A DNA stretch of 53,411 bases from Nostoc sp. FACHB-152 (GTDB lineage Bacteria; Cyanobacteriota; Cyanobacteriia; Cyanobacteriales; Nostocaceae). Shown here piece by piece: positions 1 to 8,757 of the stretch (the stretch's first letter is position 1; the number at the start of each line of letters is the position of its first letter). Under the pieces are notes generated by a model. That model saw nothing but the letters and a program-made list of their open reading frames with translations, did no database searches and had not been told where the DNA came from. The stretch covers positions 1 through 53,411 of the forward strand of contig NZ_JACJRV010000050.1 of NCBI RefSeq assembly GCF_014697475.1, in the 5' to 3' direction. The translations under genes were made by a program, and so were the position numbers.

Positions 1-75
1 AGAAGAGCTTATGGTTTAACTAACTTTGATAATTTTAGAAGAAGAATTCTACTCAATTGGTATTTCTGCTACTAA
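1..75 (+). pseudogene. ISL3-family transposase, C-terminal tail (cut by window edge)
   Basis: Frame 1 is open from the first base and ends with TAA at 73-75. The 24 residues include the RRAYGLTNFDNFRRR pattern, which I recognise as the usual C-terminus of ISL3-type DDE transposases (RRAYG..NF.NFR). Only the tail is in the window, so I cannot say whether the element is intact. I could not place its right terminal repeat. A 7-bp palindrome, TACCCTA-C-TAGGGTA, lies at 163-177 downstream and might belong to the element or to its old target. Confidence 0.55.
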
Positions 76-224
76 TTTATCATATCTAGTCTGGGAGAGC
101 CATCTTTTTTTACCTAAATCATTCATGATTTTATCTCCTGCTGATTGATGAGGCTATATACATACCCTACTAGGGTAAACTATCCTAAAAATAGCTACAT
201 TACCAGCAGAGACACTGAAATTAA

Positions 225-329
225 TACCATTTCACAAGCAAGTTGATTGATACATAGTCAAAACAATACGATAAGTCCATAGCATTGCTTGAGCGGATCT
301 GTATGATTCAAAAATTTTGTGAAATGGTA
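225..329. mobile_element. MITE with 13-bp perfect terminal inverted repeats
   Basis: TACCATTTCACAA at 225-237 is repeated in inverse orientation as TTGTGAAATGGTA at 317-329. The unit is 105 bp, begins and ends with TA, and has no coding capacity. TA at both ends and this size fit a non-autonomous IS630/Tc1-type element. It lies between the transposase tail and a small minus-strand gene. Confidence 0.65.
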
Positions 330-350
330 TAACAGAAGACTGTTGTAATT

Positions 351-569
351 TTACTTCTCTTCGTTCTTAGTTTCGGTTTCCTCATCTGGACGTTGGGTAG
401 CTGGAGGATAATCAACAAATTCTTGGGTTCTCGTGATATTTGTAGTAGCCCCTTCTAGTAATACATCTTCAGGATTCACGTTATCATCGGCTGCCATATC
501 CAGAATACCGTCAGCATTAGTATTAGGTTTGTTTCCAGTTCCTTTATGACTCGCATGACCACTAGGCAT
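351..569 (-). CDS. Hypothetical small acidic protein
   Basis: This 72-residue protein starts at ATG 569-567, which has a GGAG ribosome-binding site 9 bases upstream. A longer in-frame version to 725 exists, but its extra N-terminus has no good start context. The protein is hydrophilic, rich in Asp, Glu, Asn and Thr, and has no Cys, no signal peptide and no membrane segment. It ends in a charged tail (DEETETKNEEK). I do not recognise the family; the composition suggests a disordered cytoplasmic protein. The upstream neighbour at 857 is divergent. Confidence 0.55.
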   Translation of the reverse strand: MPSGHASHKGTGNKPNTNADGILDMAADDNVNPEDVLLEGATTNITRTQEFVDYPPATQRPDEETETKNEEK

Positions 570-856
570 AAATTTTTTCTCCGCAATGATATGGTAGATA
601 CATACTCTCAATCTAAACTGACTGACTGTGTAGAAGACACTATCAGAAGGCTCAAATCTAAGTTGGAAGAATACTGATTTCTCTGTCGTAAGATAGCTAA
701 TTGATAGGTCTGTAGTTTCCCTCATTCAATATTTGCAACTCCAGTTTTTGAAATTAATCACCCGCTTGAATACAACTTACAATTCAACACACACTGATTC
801 AATTTCATTTGCTTGAATAGCTATATTGATAGAACTAAAATTCATGATTCTGAACT

Positions 857-1102
857 ATGGCAAGTAAATACGTTGACGTGCATGAGTACACGGTTAGAGC
901 GCATAAACGACTAATTCAGACTAGGGTTTTTCATTTTGTCTGTAAAGAGTGTAATCAGACAACTAAACGCGAGACTTATGGGCCGCGTCCTCTATATTGC
1001 GAAAGTTGTCGTCCACCGCAAGCACCGCGCAAGTCTTTGCAGCCATCTCAAAAAGCTAAACCAAGGCCAATGACTTATAAAAGTGACACTGATTTGGGTT
1101 AA
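857..1102 (+). CDS. Small zinc-ribbon-like protein, function unknown
   Basis: This 81-residue basic protein has two CxxC knuckles, C29/C32 and C48/C51, separated by 15 residues. That arrangement suggests one structural zinc site. The C-terminal third is rich in Pro, Lys and Ser ([16 protein letters not shown]) and probably disordered. Small zinc-ribbon proteins of this kind often bind RNA or DNA, but nothing here shows a specific role. The next gene starts 11 bases after the stop, so the two are probably co-transcribed. Confidence 0.6.
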   Translation: MASKYVDVHEYTVRAHKRLIQTRVFHFVCKECNQTTKRETYGPRPLYCESCRPPQAPRKSLQPSQKAKPRPMTYKSDTDLG

Positions 1103-1113
1103 TTTAACGATTT

Positions 1114-2064
1114 ATGAAAGAACAATTGCAAATAGAACCTCCTTCTCAGACTTTAATCTCCCCTCTATTGGAATTACGAGACTACTATGCTGGGCTTGCA
1201 CAAGAGTACGAAAAACTTTACCATCAGGCGCGATCGCAACTCACCAATGTAGAATCTTTGTTGTCTAGTTGGTCTTCGCAGTCAGAAGCTAATAACAGGC
1301 TACTTACTGTTGAAGTAATGAATGGAATGCTGTCGGGTTCTAAAGAAGACTTGCTCTTATCGCCATCAGACGAAGGCAATTTACCAGAGTCTGACAAGTT
1401 AGAAACTAATGATTCTGCTTCGGCTGCAACAGACACCAAAGAGTTTCCCCTAAACGACAATAACTCCCTCAATAATGTAGACATTCCGATGATTGGTGAG
1501 TATGCATCTCTAACTCGGATGGATGCAATTATCAAGCTGTTGCAAGAACATCTTGGTAGTGTTTGCCATATAGATTTTATTGTGCGATCGCTTTATGGTG
1601 AGTTACCACCTCATGTGTTTAAAGTAGTCAAAGGTAGAGTCCAATCTTCACTCACACAGGGTAAAGAAAGGCAAGCTTGGTTTGGGATTAAAAATGAACC
1701 AGGTTGTTACACTCTGGATTTGAGTTTGGTAAATGCCAATAATTCTAATGGTCGCTCTAAGTCTACCAACGCTAAAAAGAAACCACCTGTAGTCCAACCG
1801 CAAACAGAAGTTGTTCCTATGCTTAAGCCATATGAGGGGCTATTTTTGATTGATGCTCTGACTGCTTTCTTTCGCCAAAATCCGGGGAAAGTTTTTAGCG
1901 TTGCAGAAGTCATCAGTGGAATCTATGGAAAACTGGATGCAGAAGAAATTAAAGAAGTCAAAAGTAAGGTATTGAATGAGTTATCACGAGGTTTTAGGAC
2001 AGGAAGATTCTCCAGAATGCCGAATCAAGTGGGCTTGTATACTTTGGATTTCAAGCTAATTTGA
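1114..2064 (+). CDS. Protein with two winged-helix-like repeats, function unknown
   Basis: The protein has 316 residues. An N-terminal helical stretch (about 10-60) and a polar low-complexity linker precede two homologous repeats of about 70 residues, near 135-205 and 243-316. Each repeat runs as hydrophobic helix, F..V....YG.L, a basic V(K/S)GR/SKV helix, then a final G.YTLD.(S/K)L strand. The order helices, basic helix, hairpin resembles a winged helix such as the HARE-HTH type. I infer nucleic-acid binding but recognise no named family. The gene directly follows the zinc-ribbon gene and ends in a double TGA TGA. Confidence 0.6.
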   Translation: MKEQLQIEPPSQTLISPLLELRDYYAGLAQEYEKLYHQARSQLTNVESLLSSWSSQSEANNRLLTVEVMNGMLSGSKEDLLLSPSDEGNLPESDKLETNDSASAATDTKEFPLNDNNSLNNVDIPMIGEYASLTRMDAIIKLLQEHLGSVCHIDFIVRSLYGELPPHVFKVVKGRVQSSLTQGKERQAWFGIKNEPGCYTLDLSLVNANNSNGRSKSTNAKKKPPVVQPQTEVVPMLKPYEGLFLIDALTAFFRQNPGKVFSVAEVISGIYGKLDAEEIKEVKSKVLNELSRGFRTGRFSRMPNQVGLYTLDFKLI

Positions 2065-2067
2065 TGA

Positions 2068-2211
2068 TCAAAAACCTTTCTCCTGGCAGGAGGAGCCACG
2101 GCGTTGGGCGGGTTCGCCGCTTTGTATCAAGTGGCGCGCGACTTCAGTCATTTGGTGCAAGAGGTGAATGAAGAGGACTTCAGTAGCGAAGCCCTGAAGA
2201 AAGCAAGTTAA
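2068..2211 (+). pseudogene. Gene remnant without start codon
   Basis: Straight after the TGA TGA that ends the preceding gene, the same frame stays open for 47 codons to TAA at 2209-2211. It reads like protein: a hydrophobic Gly/Ala-rich stretch (LLAGGATALGGFAALYQ) and then an acidic helix (HLVQEVNEEDFSSEALKKAS). There is no ATG, GTG or TTG at its head. It is probably the 3' end of a lost gene fused here by deletion. The interspersed repeat at 2092-2136 lies inside this frame. Confidence 0.3.
2092..2136 (+). repeat. Interspersed repeat, copy 1
   Basis: This 45-base segment, from GGAGCCACG to CAAGTGGCG, matches the reverse complement of 13807-13851 at about 37 of 45 positions without gaps (counted by eye). 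A piece of the same family, GCCAACGCCAC, also occurs at 17609-17619. GC content is far above the flanks. Confidence 0.55.
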
Positions 2212-2271
2212 GACCACAGAGAACCAGAGGAGCGAGAAAGAAGACAATCATTTTTAGCTCCTCAAACTCTC

Positions 2272-3786
2272 TCAATCTGCCCAATCTAGGCTGCGCTGAA
2301 CTGCTTTTTGCCAGGTAGCAAAGTTAGCGACAATCTGATATCTGCTTTGGTGTGGCTCAAATATACGGTCTATCTGCCGTTGGCTGACTAATTTTGTGTA
2401 GCTATCCCAAAATCCAGCTACTAAACCAGAGGCAAATGCTGCACCTTGTACGGTTGTATCGCGCATTTTTGGGCGTTCTACAGGGATATCTAAGACATCT
2501 GCTTGGAATTGCATCAGAAAGTTGTTTTCACAAGCACCGCCATCTACAATTAACCGTCCCATCGGTGTAGGAGAACAAGCATTGATGGCTTGAACTACTT
2601 CCACCACTTGATAAGCGATCGCTTCTAAGACCGCACGAACTAAATGTTGGGGTTGGACGCTGGCGGTAATCCCAAAAAAGGCTCCTCTAGCAGACATATC
2701 CCAATAGGGCGCACCTAGTCCGCTAAAGGCTGGGACAAAATACACGCCGCCATTATCGGTCACTTGATTAGCCATTGCTTCGGTTTCGGCAGCAGTAGTT
2801 ATCAGTTTGATACCATCACGCAACCATTGAATACAAGCACCACTGGTAAACATACTGCCTTCTAGGGCATAACCAATATCTAAATTCCCCCTGTCGTTTG
2901 TTTGTGTCCATGCCAAGGTCGAAATCAGCCTATTTTGAGAACGCACAATTTCAGTGCCAGTGTGAGCTACTAAAAAGCTACCTGTGCCATAAGTGCATTT
3001 CATTAAACCAGGGCGATCGCATCCATGACCAAACAGTGCTGCTTGCTGGTCGCCTAAAATCGCGGTAATCGGAATTTCTGCACCCAGCAAGGCTTTATCT
3101 GTAACGCCAAATTTGCCTAAGCTGGGTTGAATTTGGGGAAGAATCTGAGCGGGAATTTGAAAGATTTCTAATAATGCTTCATCCCAGGCGCAGGTTTTGA
3201 GATTCATTAACATAGTACGACTGGCGTTGCTGTGGTCAGTGGCGTGGACTTTCCCACCTGTCAGGTTCCACAACACCCAAGTATCAATAGTTCCTGCCAA
3301 GATGTTGTTGAGGTCAATACCTGTAACGTTGTCTAATAACCATCTCAGCTTGGTGGCAGAAAAGTAAGCATCAATAACTAAGCCAGTACGTTCATAAATT
3401 TCCGCAGCGTAGCCTTGTTCTTGTAATTGATGACAAAGTGGGGCAGTGCGGCGGTCTTGCCAGACAATGGCTTTATGTAGTGGTTTACCTGTGGTTTTAT
3501 CCCAGATTAAGCAAGTTTCTCGCTGTACAGTTAATCCCAAGGCGGCTATTTCTGCTGGGGAAATTTCGGCATTAGCGATCGCATTCTGCATTACCCTGAA
3601 AGTATCTTGCCAAATTTCTTTAGGGTCATGCTCTAACCATCCCGGCTGAGGATAATACTGTGTTAGCTCTTTATATGCTTGTCCAACAATCTGGCCGGCT
3701 GCGTTAAACACAAAAGCACGGTTGCCTGTTGTACCCAAGTCCAATGCCAAGATATAGCCTGATGCTGTTGTGCTGTCCAAGGTCAC
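2272..3786 (-). CDS. glpK: Glycerol kinase
   Basis: The enzyme phosphorylates glycerol to glycerol-3-phosphate with ATP, feeding glycerolipid synthesis and glycolysis in the cytoplasm. The 504-residue length is normal for GlpK. Visible FGGY-kinase motifs are the N-terminal phosphate loop DLGTTGNR (16-23), QRET at 88-91 followed by AIVWQDRRT (106-114), GDQQAALFGHG in the middle, and the C-terminal GGACENNFLMQFQADVL adenosine region. No transporter or G3P dehydrogenase is adjacent. The gene lies 82 bases downstream of a GNAT gene on the same strand, but an STRR between them makes a tight operon uncertain. Confidence 0.95.
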   Translation of the reverse strand: MTLDSTTASGYILALDLGTTGNRAFVFNAAGQIVGQAYKELTQYYPQPGWLEHDPKEIWQDTFRVMQNAIANAEISPAEIAALGLTVQRETCLIWDKTTGKPLHKAIVWQDRRTAPLCHQLQEQGYAAEIYERTGLVIDAYFSATKLRWLLDNVTGIDLNNILAGTIDTWVLWNLTGGKVHATDHSNASRTMLMNLKTCAWDEALLEIFQIPAQILPQIQPSLGKFGVTDKALLGAEIPITAILGDQQAALFGHGCDRPGLMKCTYGTGSFLVAHTGTEIVRSQNRLISTLAWTQTNDRGNLDIGYALEGSMFTSGACIQWLRDGIKLITTAAETEAMANQVTDNGGVYFVPAFSGLGAPYWDMSARGAFFGITASVQPQHLVRAVLEAIAYQVVEVVQAINACSPTPMGRLIVDGGACENNFLMQFQADVLDIPVERPKMRDTTVQGAAFASGLVAGFWDSYTKLVSQRQIDRIFEPHQSRYQIVANFATWQKAVQRSLDWAD

Positions 3787-3787
3787 T

Positions 3788-3835
3788 ATTAAGTATGAAG
3801 TGTAAAGTGTAAAGTATGAAATACACTTTATAACA
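3788..3835. repeat. Short tandem repeat tract (STRR)
   Basis: Imperfect repeats of the AAGTATGAAGTGTAAAGTGTAAAGTATGAA type fill most of the gap between glpK and the acetyltransferase gene. This is a typical intergenic STRR of heterocystous cyanobacteria. Confidence 0.5.
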
Positions 3836-3868
3836 AGAGGTTGGCTGGAAATAACACTTGATGTATTT

Positions 3869-4390
3869 CTACATCATTTGCCACTCTTGTTGGCTAATGC
3901 CGTAAACTAACACTTCGGTTCCGAAAATCTTGGTTGTGCCTTGTAGTTTTTCGCCTAATTTTTGAGCAACGCGGATCGAGGCAATATTTTGGGGATTAAT
4001 CAAACTAATTAAATGCGATCGCTTTAACTGAGTAAAAGCATAGTTCATTGCTGCTGTTGCTGCCTCTGTCGCAAAACCAAATCCCCAATAAGACCGTCGC
4101 AACGACCAGCCAATTTCAAAGCCAGGCCAGCCTTCTGGTTGCCAAAAGCCCACCCGACCAATCATTTCACCCGTTTGACTTTCCTCAACTGCCCACATTC
4201 CATAACCCCGTAGCTGCCAATGACCAACTATCATTGCCATATTCCGCCAAGCATCACTACGGGATAAAGGTTGACCTGCACCAATATAACGCATCACTTC
4301 TGGATTACCGCACATATCGGCGTAAGCATCCAGGTCTGATTCACAAAATCCCCGCATAACTAAACGTTGGGTGGCAATTTGAGGAATCAT
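3869..4390 (-). CDS. GNAT family N-acetyltransferase (RimJ/RimL-like)
   Basis: This 173-residue protein begins with the IATQRLVMRGFCESDLDAY pattern typical of RimJ/RimL-type acetyltransferases. It has the central strand MIGRVGFW, the acetyl-CoA loop region RSYWGFGFATEAATAAMNY and the late N.ASIRVAQKLGE motif. These enzymes acetylate N-terminal or side-chain amines with acetyl-CoA; the substrate here is unknown. It lies 17 bases downstream of a PAS/Crp-type regulator on the same strand, so the two may share a transcript. Confidence 0.85.
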   Translation of the reverse strand: MIPQIATQRLVMRGFCESDLDAYADMCGNPEVMRYIGAGQPLSRSDAWRNMAMIVGHWQLRGYGMWAVEESQTGEMIGRVGFWQPEGWPGFEIGWSLRRSYWGFGFATEAATAAMNYAFTQLKRSHLISLINPQNIASIRVAQKLGEKLQGTTKIFGTEVLVYGISQQEWQMM

Positions 4391-4407
4391 TATTAGGAAT
4401 TTGAATT

Positions 4408-5571
4408 TTAATGTTTCAATATAATATGTTTTTTGGCATCAAAGCAAATTAAATTTTGTTGTTGTAATTTACTCAATAATCGGGTAATTGTAACTCTAGT
4501 TGTGCAGCAAGCACTGGCAAGTTCTTCGTGAGTAAAGCGAACACTCAGGCGTGTACCATTGTCTACTTGTTCACCAACTTCTTGTTTGAGAAGTTGTAAT
4601 AAAGATTGCAATCTATCTTCTACTAATTGCTTTCTCGAAATAGCTAAAAATGATTCAGTTTGTTGTAAACGTTGCGTGATTTTTGGTAACAAAATATGGC
4701 TGAGTGCTGGGTTGAGAGCTAGTTCTGTTACGTAAATCGGGACTAACTCAACATCTGATAAAGCTGTAGCTTGGTAAATTGATAGAGAAGTCATATTAGA
4801 GCCAAACACCATTTGAGTTTTTGCTAACCCTAGCAGAACTTCTTCGCCTGTTTCACCAAAAGTGCTGAGTTTGACCCAACCCCGGCAAACATACCACATC
4901 AATGAGGTGTTGAGCGGAATAGTCTCGCCTTTAGAATGTTTATAGATAGGACGATTTTGAATGAGGTCGCTGTAATTGTCTGTTAATTTTAATTCTGTTT
5001 GCTGGCGATCGCCAATATTACGCACTAGCCAAAATAAATTTGTGGCTTGTCCCTGTTGATTCCGAATTACTGTTACTGTCAAAGCTGCATCAACATATTC
5101 GCCATAACGTTGTTGCAAGCGCATCAATAACTCTTTAGATTTATTTGGATGATGTAACTGATTTAGTTCACTACGAAAGTGCTGACGTTCTTCCATACAG
5201 ACAAAGTTAACCATAGCTTTGCCTACAAGAAACTGTTTAGGTATATTCAGTAATTTTGTTATAGTCAAGTTAGCATCTTGAATGACTCCTTCTGTGTTAG
5301 TGACTAAATAGCCCTCTGGTGCAAAATCGAATAATTCCTGATAATATTCACGCTCTGTTTCTAATAGGTTTTGTGTTTTTATTAGTTCTTCGTTTTGCTG
5401 ATATAATTCCTCTGCTATTAACTGTAAAACTTTAGAATTTTCGTACAACTCTTGATAAGCTTGCGGCAGTAAATCAGATGGAATCCAAGGTAAAATGCTA
5501 GCAGTTTGATATAATTCTGCTAGAGGTTTATGCATAGATTCTAAATGTTTAATCAATCGTTCAATAGTCAC
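4408..5571 (-). CDS. PAS-domain transcription regulator with Crp/Fnr-type HTH
   Basis: The 387 residues divide into an N-terminal coiled coil (about 35-75), a PAS domain (about 80-190, starting at FDFAPEGYLVTNTEGVI), a degenerate cyclic-nucleotide-like beta barrel (about 215-300) and a Crp-type winged HTH at the end (FTHEELASACCTTRVTITRLL). Normal Crp/Fnr proteins have about 220 residues, so the PAS-coil part is an added sensor module. I see no Cys cluster or clear cAMP phosphate-binding cassette. Ligand and targets are unknown. It may control its downstream neighbour, the acetyltransferase. Confidence 0.8.
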   Translation of the reverse strand: MTIERLIKHLESMHKPLAELYQTASILPWIPSDLLPQAYQELYENSKVLQLIAEELYQQNEELIKTQNLLETEREYYQELFDFAPEGYLVTNTEGVIQDANLTITKLLNIPKQFLVGKAMVNFVCMEERQHFRSELNQLHHPNKSKELLMRLQQRYGEYVDAALTVTVIRNQQGQATNLFWLVRNIGDRQQTELKLTDNYSDLIQNRPIYKHSKGETIPLNTSLMWYVCRGWVKLSTFGETGEEVLLGLAKTQMVFGSNMTSLSIYQATALSDVELVPIYVTELALNPALSHILLPKITQRLQQTESFLAISRKQLVEDRLQSLLQLLKQEVGEQVDNGTRLSVRFTHEELASACCTTRVTITRLLSKLQQQNLICFDAKKHIILKH

Positions 5572-6715
5572 TTAAATCCCTAGCCTCTACTTGCATACAA
5601 ATTTGATAAAAATAATTCAATTCTATAATTAGATAAGTTAACGATTTTTTATCGTACACATATTAATTATTCACGATAGGACTCATATTTTATTTGTGAA
5701 GAAAACTCACTCTACCTTTATTGCTTCTTTTCTGTTCCCTACTTAAATATAATGAGGAACTACTTGAAGATGATTCAGCCATAATCTTTCTTAGTCTGAA
5801 TCTTATTGTTTAGAAGTTCTTTATGTATTTTTAAGTTTTGTTAGTACATTTGTTTTTTACGAGCTTCTATTTTTAAAATTAAGCCTTATTCTTTTGTTCG
5901 GCTTCTATCTAAAGAGTTAGGTAAATACTCTTTTAGATATAGATATAGATATAGATTTTTTGTTAATTTTTTTAACATCTTCTTTGCTTCAGTTTTAGCA
6001 GTGTGCATTTCAAGATGATTAAATTTTAGAAGCTAAAGAAACTGCACCTAAATACTAAGCATTAGGTTTATGCCTATTGATAAGCTACAGGACTAGTACC
6101 GCAAGGCGGAAGTTAAAAGTATTATGGAATAAGCTTCAATCAATAATTTGAATTATTTTTAAATTTTTCATAATTACTCATTTTTTTATAACTAATTTAA
6201 AGTATGTTTGCCTGATAAGCAGTTGAATATCAAAATTAAAACATAAAGATTTCATGAATAGATTTAAACTTTCTGTCAGTAACTAATCTTTAGCCAGCTA
6301 ATACACGCCTAGTTTGCTAATTAAGTTTTAAATTTAAGATGTAAGCTATAGTAAAAATCTTCATTGATTCAAACTTTATCAATTTAGTATATTTTGCTAG
6401 TTAAATACGCTAATAGAAAACATTCTGATAAAGATTTATAGAAGCAAAAAATCAGTAATTTTTCTCTATGGTTCTCAGTAGACTTGCTTTTATATTGCTG
6501 ATAGTTGCGTTATGAGCCTGTGTGAGCAAATCCAACATTTATTAAACAGTGTGTATCTCTAAATTACGTTTTTAGTTGCTTTTTAAGTCTTTTATATCTG
6601 ATTAATTGATTTTACATAGCAACATAATGGTTTATTTGTCCTCAGGATATAGCTCAGAATTTTAGGTATAAAACATAACGCAACTAGTGCTGAAGTTCAA
6701 AATTATCTCAAGATA
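5572..6715. other. 1.1-kb AT-rich region without genes
   Basis: No frame here looks coding on either strand. It contains a partial copy of the MITE seen at 17353 (5677-5742), a short ATATAG tandem tract near 5936-5955 and a GTACCGCAAGGCGGAAGT fragment near 6095 of the kind dispersed in Nostoc genomes. Divergent genes flank it, so promoters for both probably lie inside. I could not place them. Confidence 0.5.
5677..5742 (+). repeat. Partial copy of the TAGGAYTC-type MITE
   Basis: The segment from TAGGACTCATATTTTATTT to CTGTTCCCTA aligns without large gaps to 17353-17417, roughly 80 percent identical by eye. The right terminal inverted repeat is missing, so this is a decayed or truncated copy. 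Confidence 0.5.
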
Positions 6716-7024
6716 ATGAAGCAATATAGTTTTACTTTGCTAGTTCTGCTGTTAAGTGCAGTTTCTAACTTTATGGTCATTCCATGCCAAGCTCAAACTG
6801 CAAGCGATTCAAAGATTAACACTACTAATAATATTTCATCTGAAAAAGTATCCACTAATGATAATCGAGAATCGCAAGTGAGTAATGCAGATAATTCTGC
6901 AAATGGGAAGTCAACTGTAATCTCTGAAAATACTGAGAAAACATCTCCTGTGAGTGCTAATAAAGCTAATTCTCGGATTCCTATCGGCAGTAGAATTTTT
7001 GCTACAGCTTCTATGGAACAATAG
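6716..7024 (+). CDS. Small secreted low-complexity protein
   Basis: This 102-residue protein begins with a clear signal peptide: MKQYSF, a hydrophobic core LLVLLLSAVSNFMVIP, then C-QAQT, with likely cleavage after AQ or A. The mature part is rich in Asn, Ser, Thr and Lys and looks disordered, ending in a short conserved-looking IPIGSRIFATA. I recognise no family. A periplasmic or extracellular location is inferred from the signal sequence. A strong terminator hairpin follows 31 bases after the stop. Confidence 0.55.
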   Translation: MKQYSFTLLVLLLSAVSNFMVIPCQAQTASDSKINTTNNISSEKVSTNDNRESQVSNADNSANGKSTVISENTEKTSPVSANKANSRIPIGSRIFATASMEQ

Positions 7025-7055
7025 AATCGAGATTTTGGTTAATATGCGAAAAAAG

Positions 7056-7088
7056 AAACCCCCAACTTTTCTAAAAAGTTGGGGGTTT
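7056..7088. terminator. Bidirectional intrinsic terminator
   Basis: A perfect 15-bp stem (AAACCCCCAACTTTT paired with AAAAGTTGGGGGTTT) closes a 3-base CTA loop. On the minus strand it is followed by TTCTTTTTT, so it should end transcription of the glycosyltransferase at 7100-8350. It can also serve the plus-strand secreted-protein gene, since the two genes converge here. Confidence 0.9.
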
Positions 7089-7099
7089 CAGCCTTTTAT

Positions 7100-8350
7100 T
7101 TAGTTAATTGATCTGGAAGCATTGTTTTGCAGAAGAACTTGCTCATAGAGTTTTCCGGCGGTATCCCAAGTAAATTCTGTTTCTACTAATTGTCTGCCGT
7201 TGTGAGACAATTCATGACGCAGTTGGGGATGATTAAATAATTCGCTAATAGCTGTAACGTACTGGGTTGGTGTATTTGCTCTTAAAGCACGTAATGGTTT
7301 ACCAGCAATATCTACAGCTAATCCTTCTAAACCGCGATCGCTTGCTACTACTGGTACACCAGAGGCCATTGCTTCTAGGGTTTTGTTTTTAATTCCAAAC
7401 CCAGTTCTAAGTGGAACAACGCAGACACAAGACTGATGCAAATATTCTGCCATTGAAGGTACGCGACCTGTCACGACAACTCCCGGAATTTTCTGCAAGT
7501 CAAGAACTTCTGGTGTCGGTCTAGCACCAACAATACTAAATGTGGTTTCTGGATAATGTTGTTGCAGTTTAGGTAAGACTTCCACCGCAAAAAAGCGTGC
7601 GGCATCAATATTATGGGATGCATCCATTGCACCGACAAAAATTAACTTATGTCCACCAGGGTCTTGCTGACGGTAGGGAAATAGTTCTAAATCTACACCG
7701 TTAGGAATGACTTCGATTTCAATATCAGGACGCAGTTTCAGAAATTCTTGGCGATCATCTTCTGTCGTAACCACAATATTAGAAAATTTATTGCAGTAAC
7801 GCTGCTCGTAGCGTTTGAGAACAAGAGAGAGATAAAGGCGATCGCGCATTGCATTTTGCGCCGCACCCATTTCTAAATGGTCACGAATCCAGCCATAAAC
7901 CGAACTGTGAACATCGACAACCGTATTTACACGGTGACGAAATTCCGGTCTAATATAAATTTCATTTACACTGTGTTCACAAGTAATTACATCACACTTT
8001 TGAGAACGCACATAATCATCGACAAAAGCTTGAATCTCCGGGGAATAGCGATACAGAACGTTTGGCGGCGTGGCTTTTAGCACAGATTCCACAAAGCGCG
8101 TAGTTTTGCCTAACAAACGAGCGATCGCATTTTTTTCTTGGGGTTGTGCTGGTATCGGGAAAACTATCAGTTCACTTACATATTTTCTTAATTCCTCTAC
8201 CTCTGCACTTGAAACATCCTTATGAGTTTGCGTAATTAAAGTTACACAATGTGTGCCTTGAAGGTACTTAAGTAAATTAAACGTTCTAATTTCTGTTCCA
8301 CCGCGACTAGGGGGATATGGGAAAGTAGAAGAAAGCATCAGGATGTGCAT
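7100..8350 (-). CDS. Glycosyltransferase family 4
   Basis: This 416-residue GT-B glycosyltransferase has an N-terminal Rossmann half starting MHILMLSSTFPYPPSRGGTE (acceptor side, glycine-rich GGTE loop). The C-terminal nucleotide-sugar half contains IPNGVDLELF, LIFVGAMDASHN, the VVPLRTGFGIKNKTLEAMA motif with the donor-binding Glu, and GVPVVASDRGLEGL. It probably adds a sugar in exopolysaccharide or cell-surface glycan synthesis; donor and acceptor are unknown. Transcription ends at the strong hairpin at 7056-7088. A GT2 gene lies divergently upstream, suggesting a small glycan locus. Confidence 0.88.
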   Translation of the reverse strand: MHILMLSSTFPYPPSRGGTEIRTFNLLKYLQGTHCVTLITQTHKDVSSAEVEELRKYVSELIVFPIPAQPQEKNAIARLLGKTTRFVESVLKATPPNVLYRYSPEIQAFVDDYVRSQKCDVITCEHSVNEIYIRPEFRHRVNTVVDVHSSVYGWIRDHLEMGAAQNAMRDRLYLSLVLKRYEQRYCNKFSNIVVTTEDDRQEFLKLRPDIEIEVIPNGVDLELFPYRQQDPGGHKLIFVGAMDASHNIDAARFFAVEVLPKLQQHYPETTFSIVGARPTPEVLDLQKIPGVVVTGRVPSMAEYLHQSCVCVVPLRTGFGIKNKTLEAMASGVPVVASDRGLEGLAVDIAGKPLRALRANTPTQYVTAISELFNHPQLRHELSHNGRQLVETEFTWDTAGKLYEQVLLQNNASRSIN

Positions 8351-8757
8351 ATAAATTCGATATTCCTTTTAAAAGTTAGTATTTTTTCTACTCAGTAGAT
8401 GCTATCTGTAAACTATAACTGCAAATAATCAAATCATCCAATTTTTGGTCTGAGTCGCTTGAAAGCATTCAGACATAATCCTTCTAATGTGTATAGCCAG
8501 ATTTTACATATACCTGTAAAGCAGACATCTTACTTACCGCTACATTGATATTAAGAATCTGGCTTGATTACCGAAAATACTTGTGTAGTCAGGCAATAAG
8601 TAACAAGCAATAATGTAGGTAAAATCAGTAAATTTTTAAAAAAATAAAATCTAATTTCTAAATTTAAATATTTTTTTGATTAAAAATATAGACTAAACCT
8701 AGCAAACATGATAAATAAACTTAAATCAGCTTAAATTAAAACTTATATCATCAACAG
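8351..8757. other. AT-rich divergent promoter region
   Basis: This stretch of about 400 bases separates two divergent glycosyltransferase genes. I see no coding frame, RNA gene or strong hairpin. It presumably carries both promoters, but no box is clear enough to place. Confidence 0.4.

Noticed and set aside
569-725. N-terminal extension of the small acidic protein
   Set aside because: The internal ATG at 569 has a good GGAG; the extension has none and a different composition.
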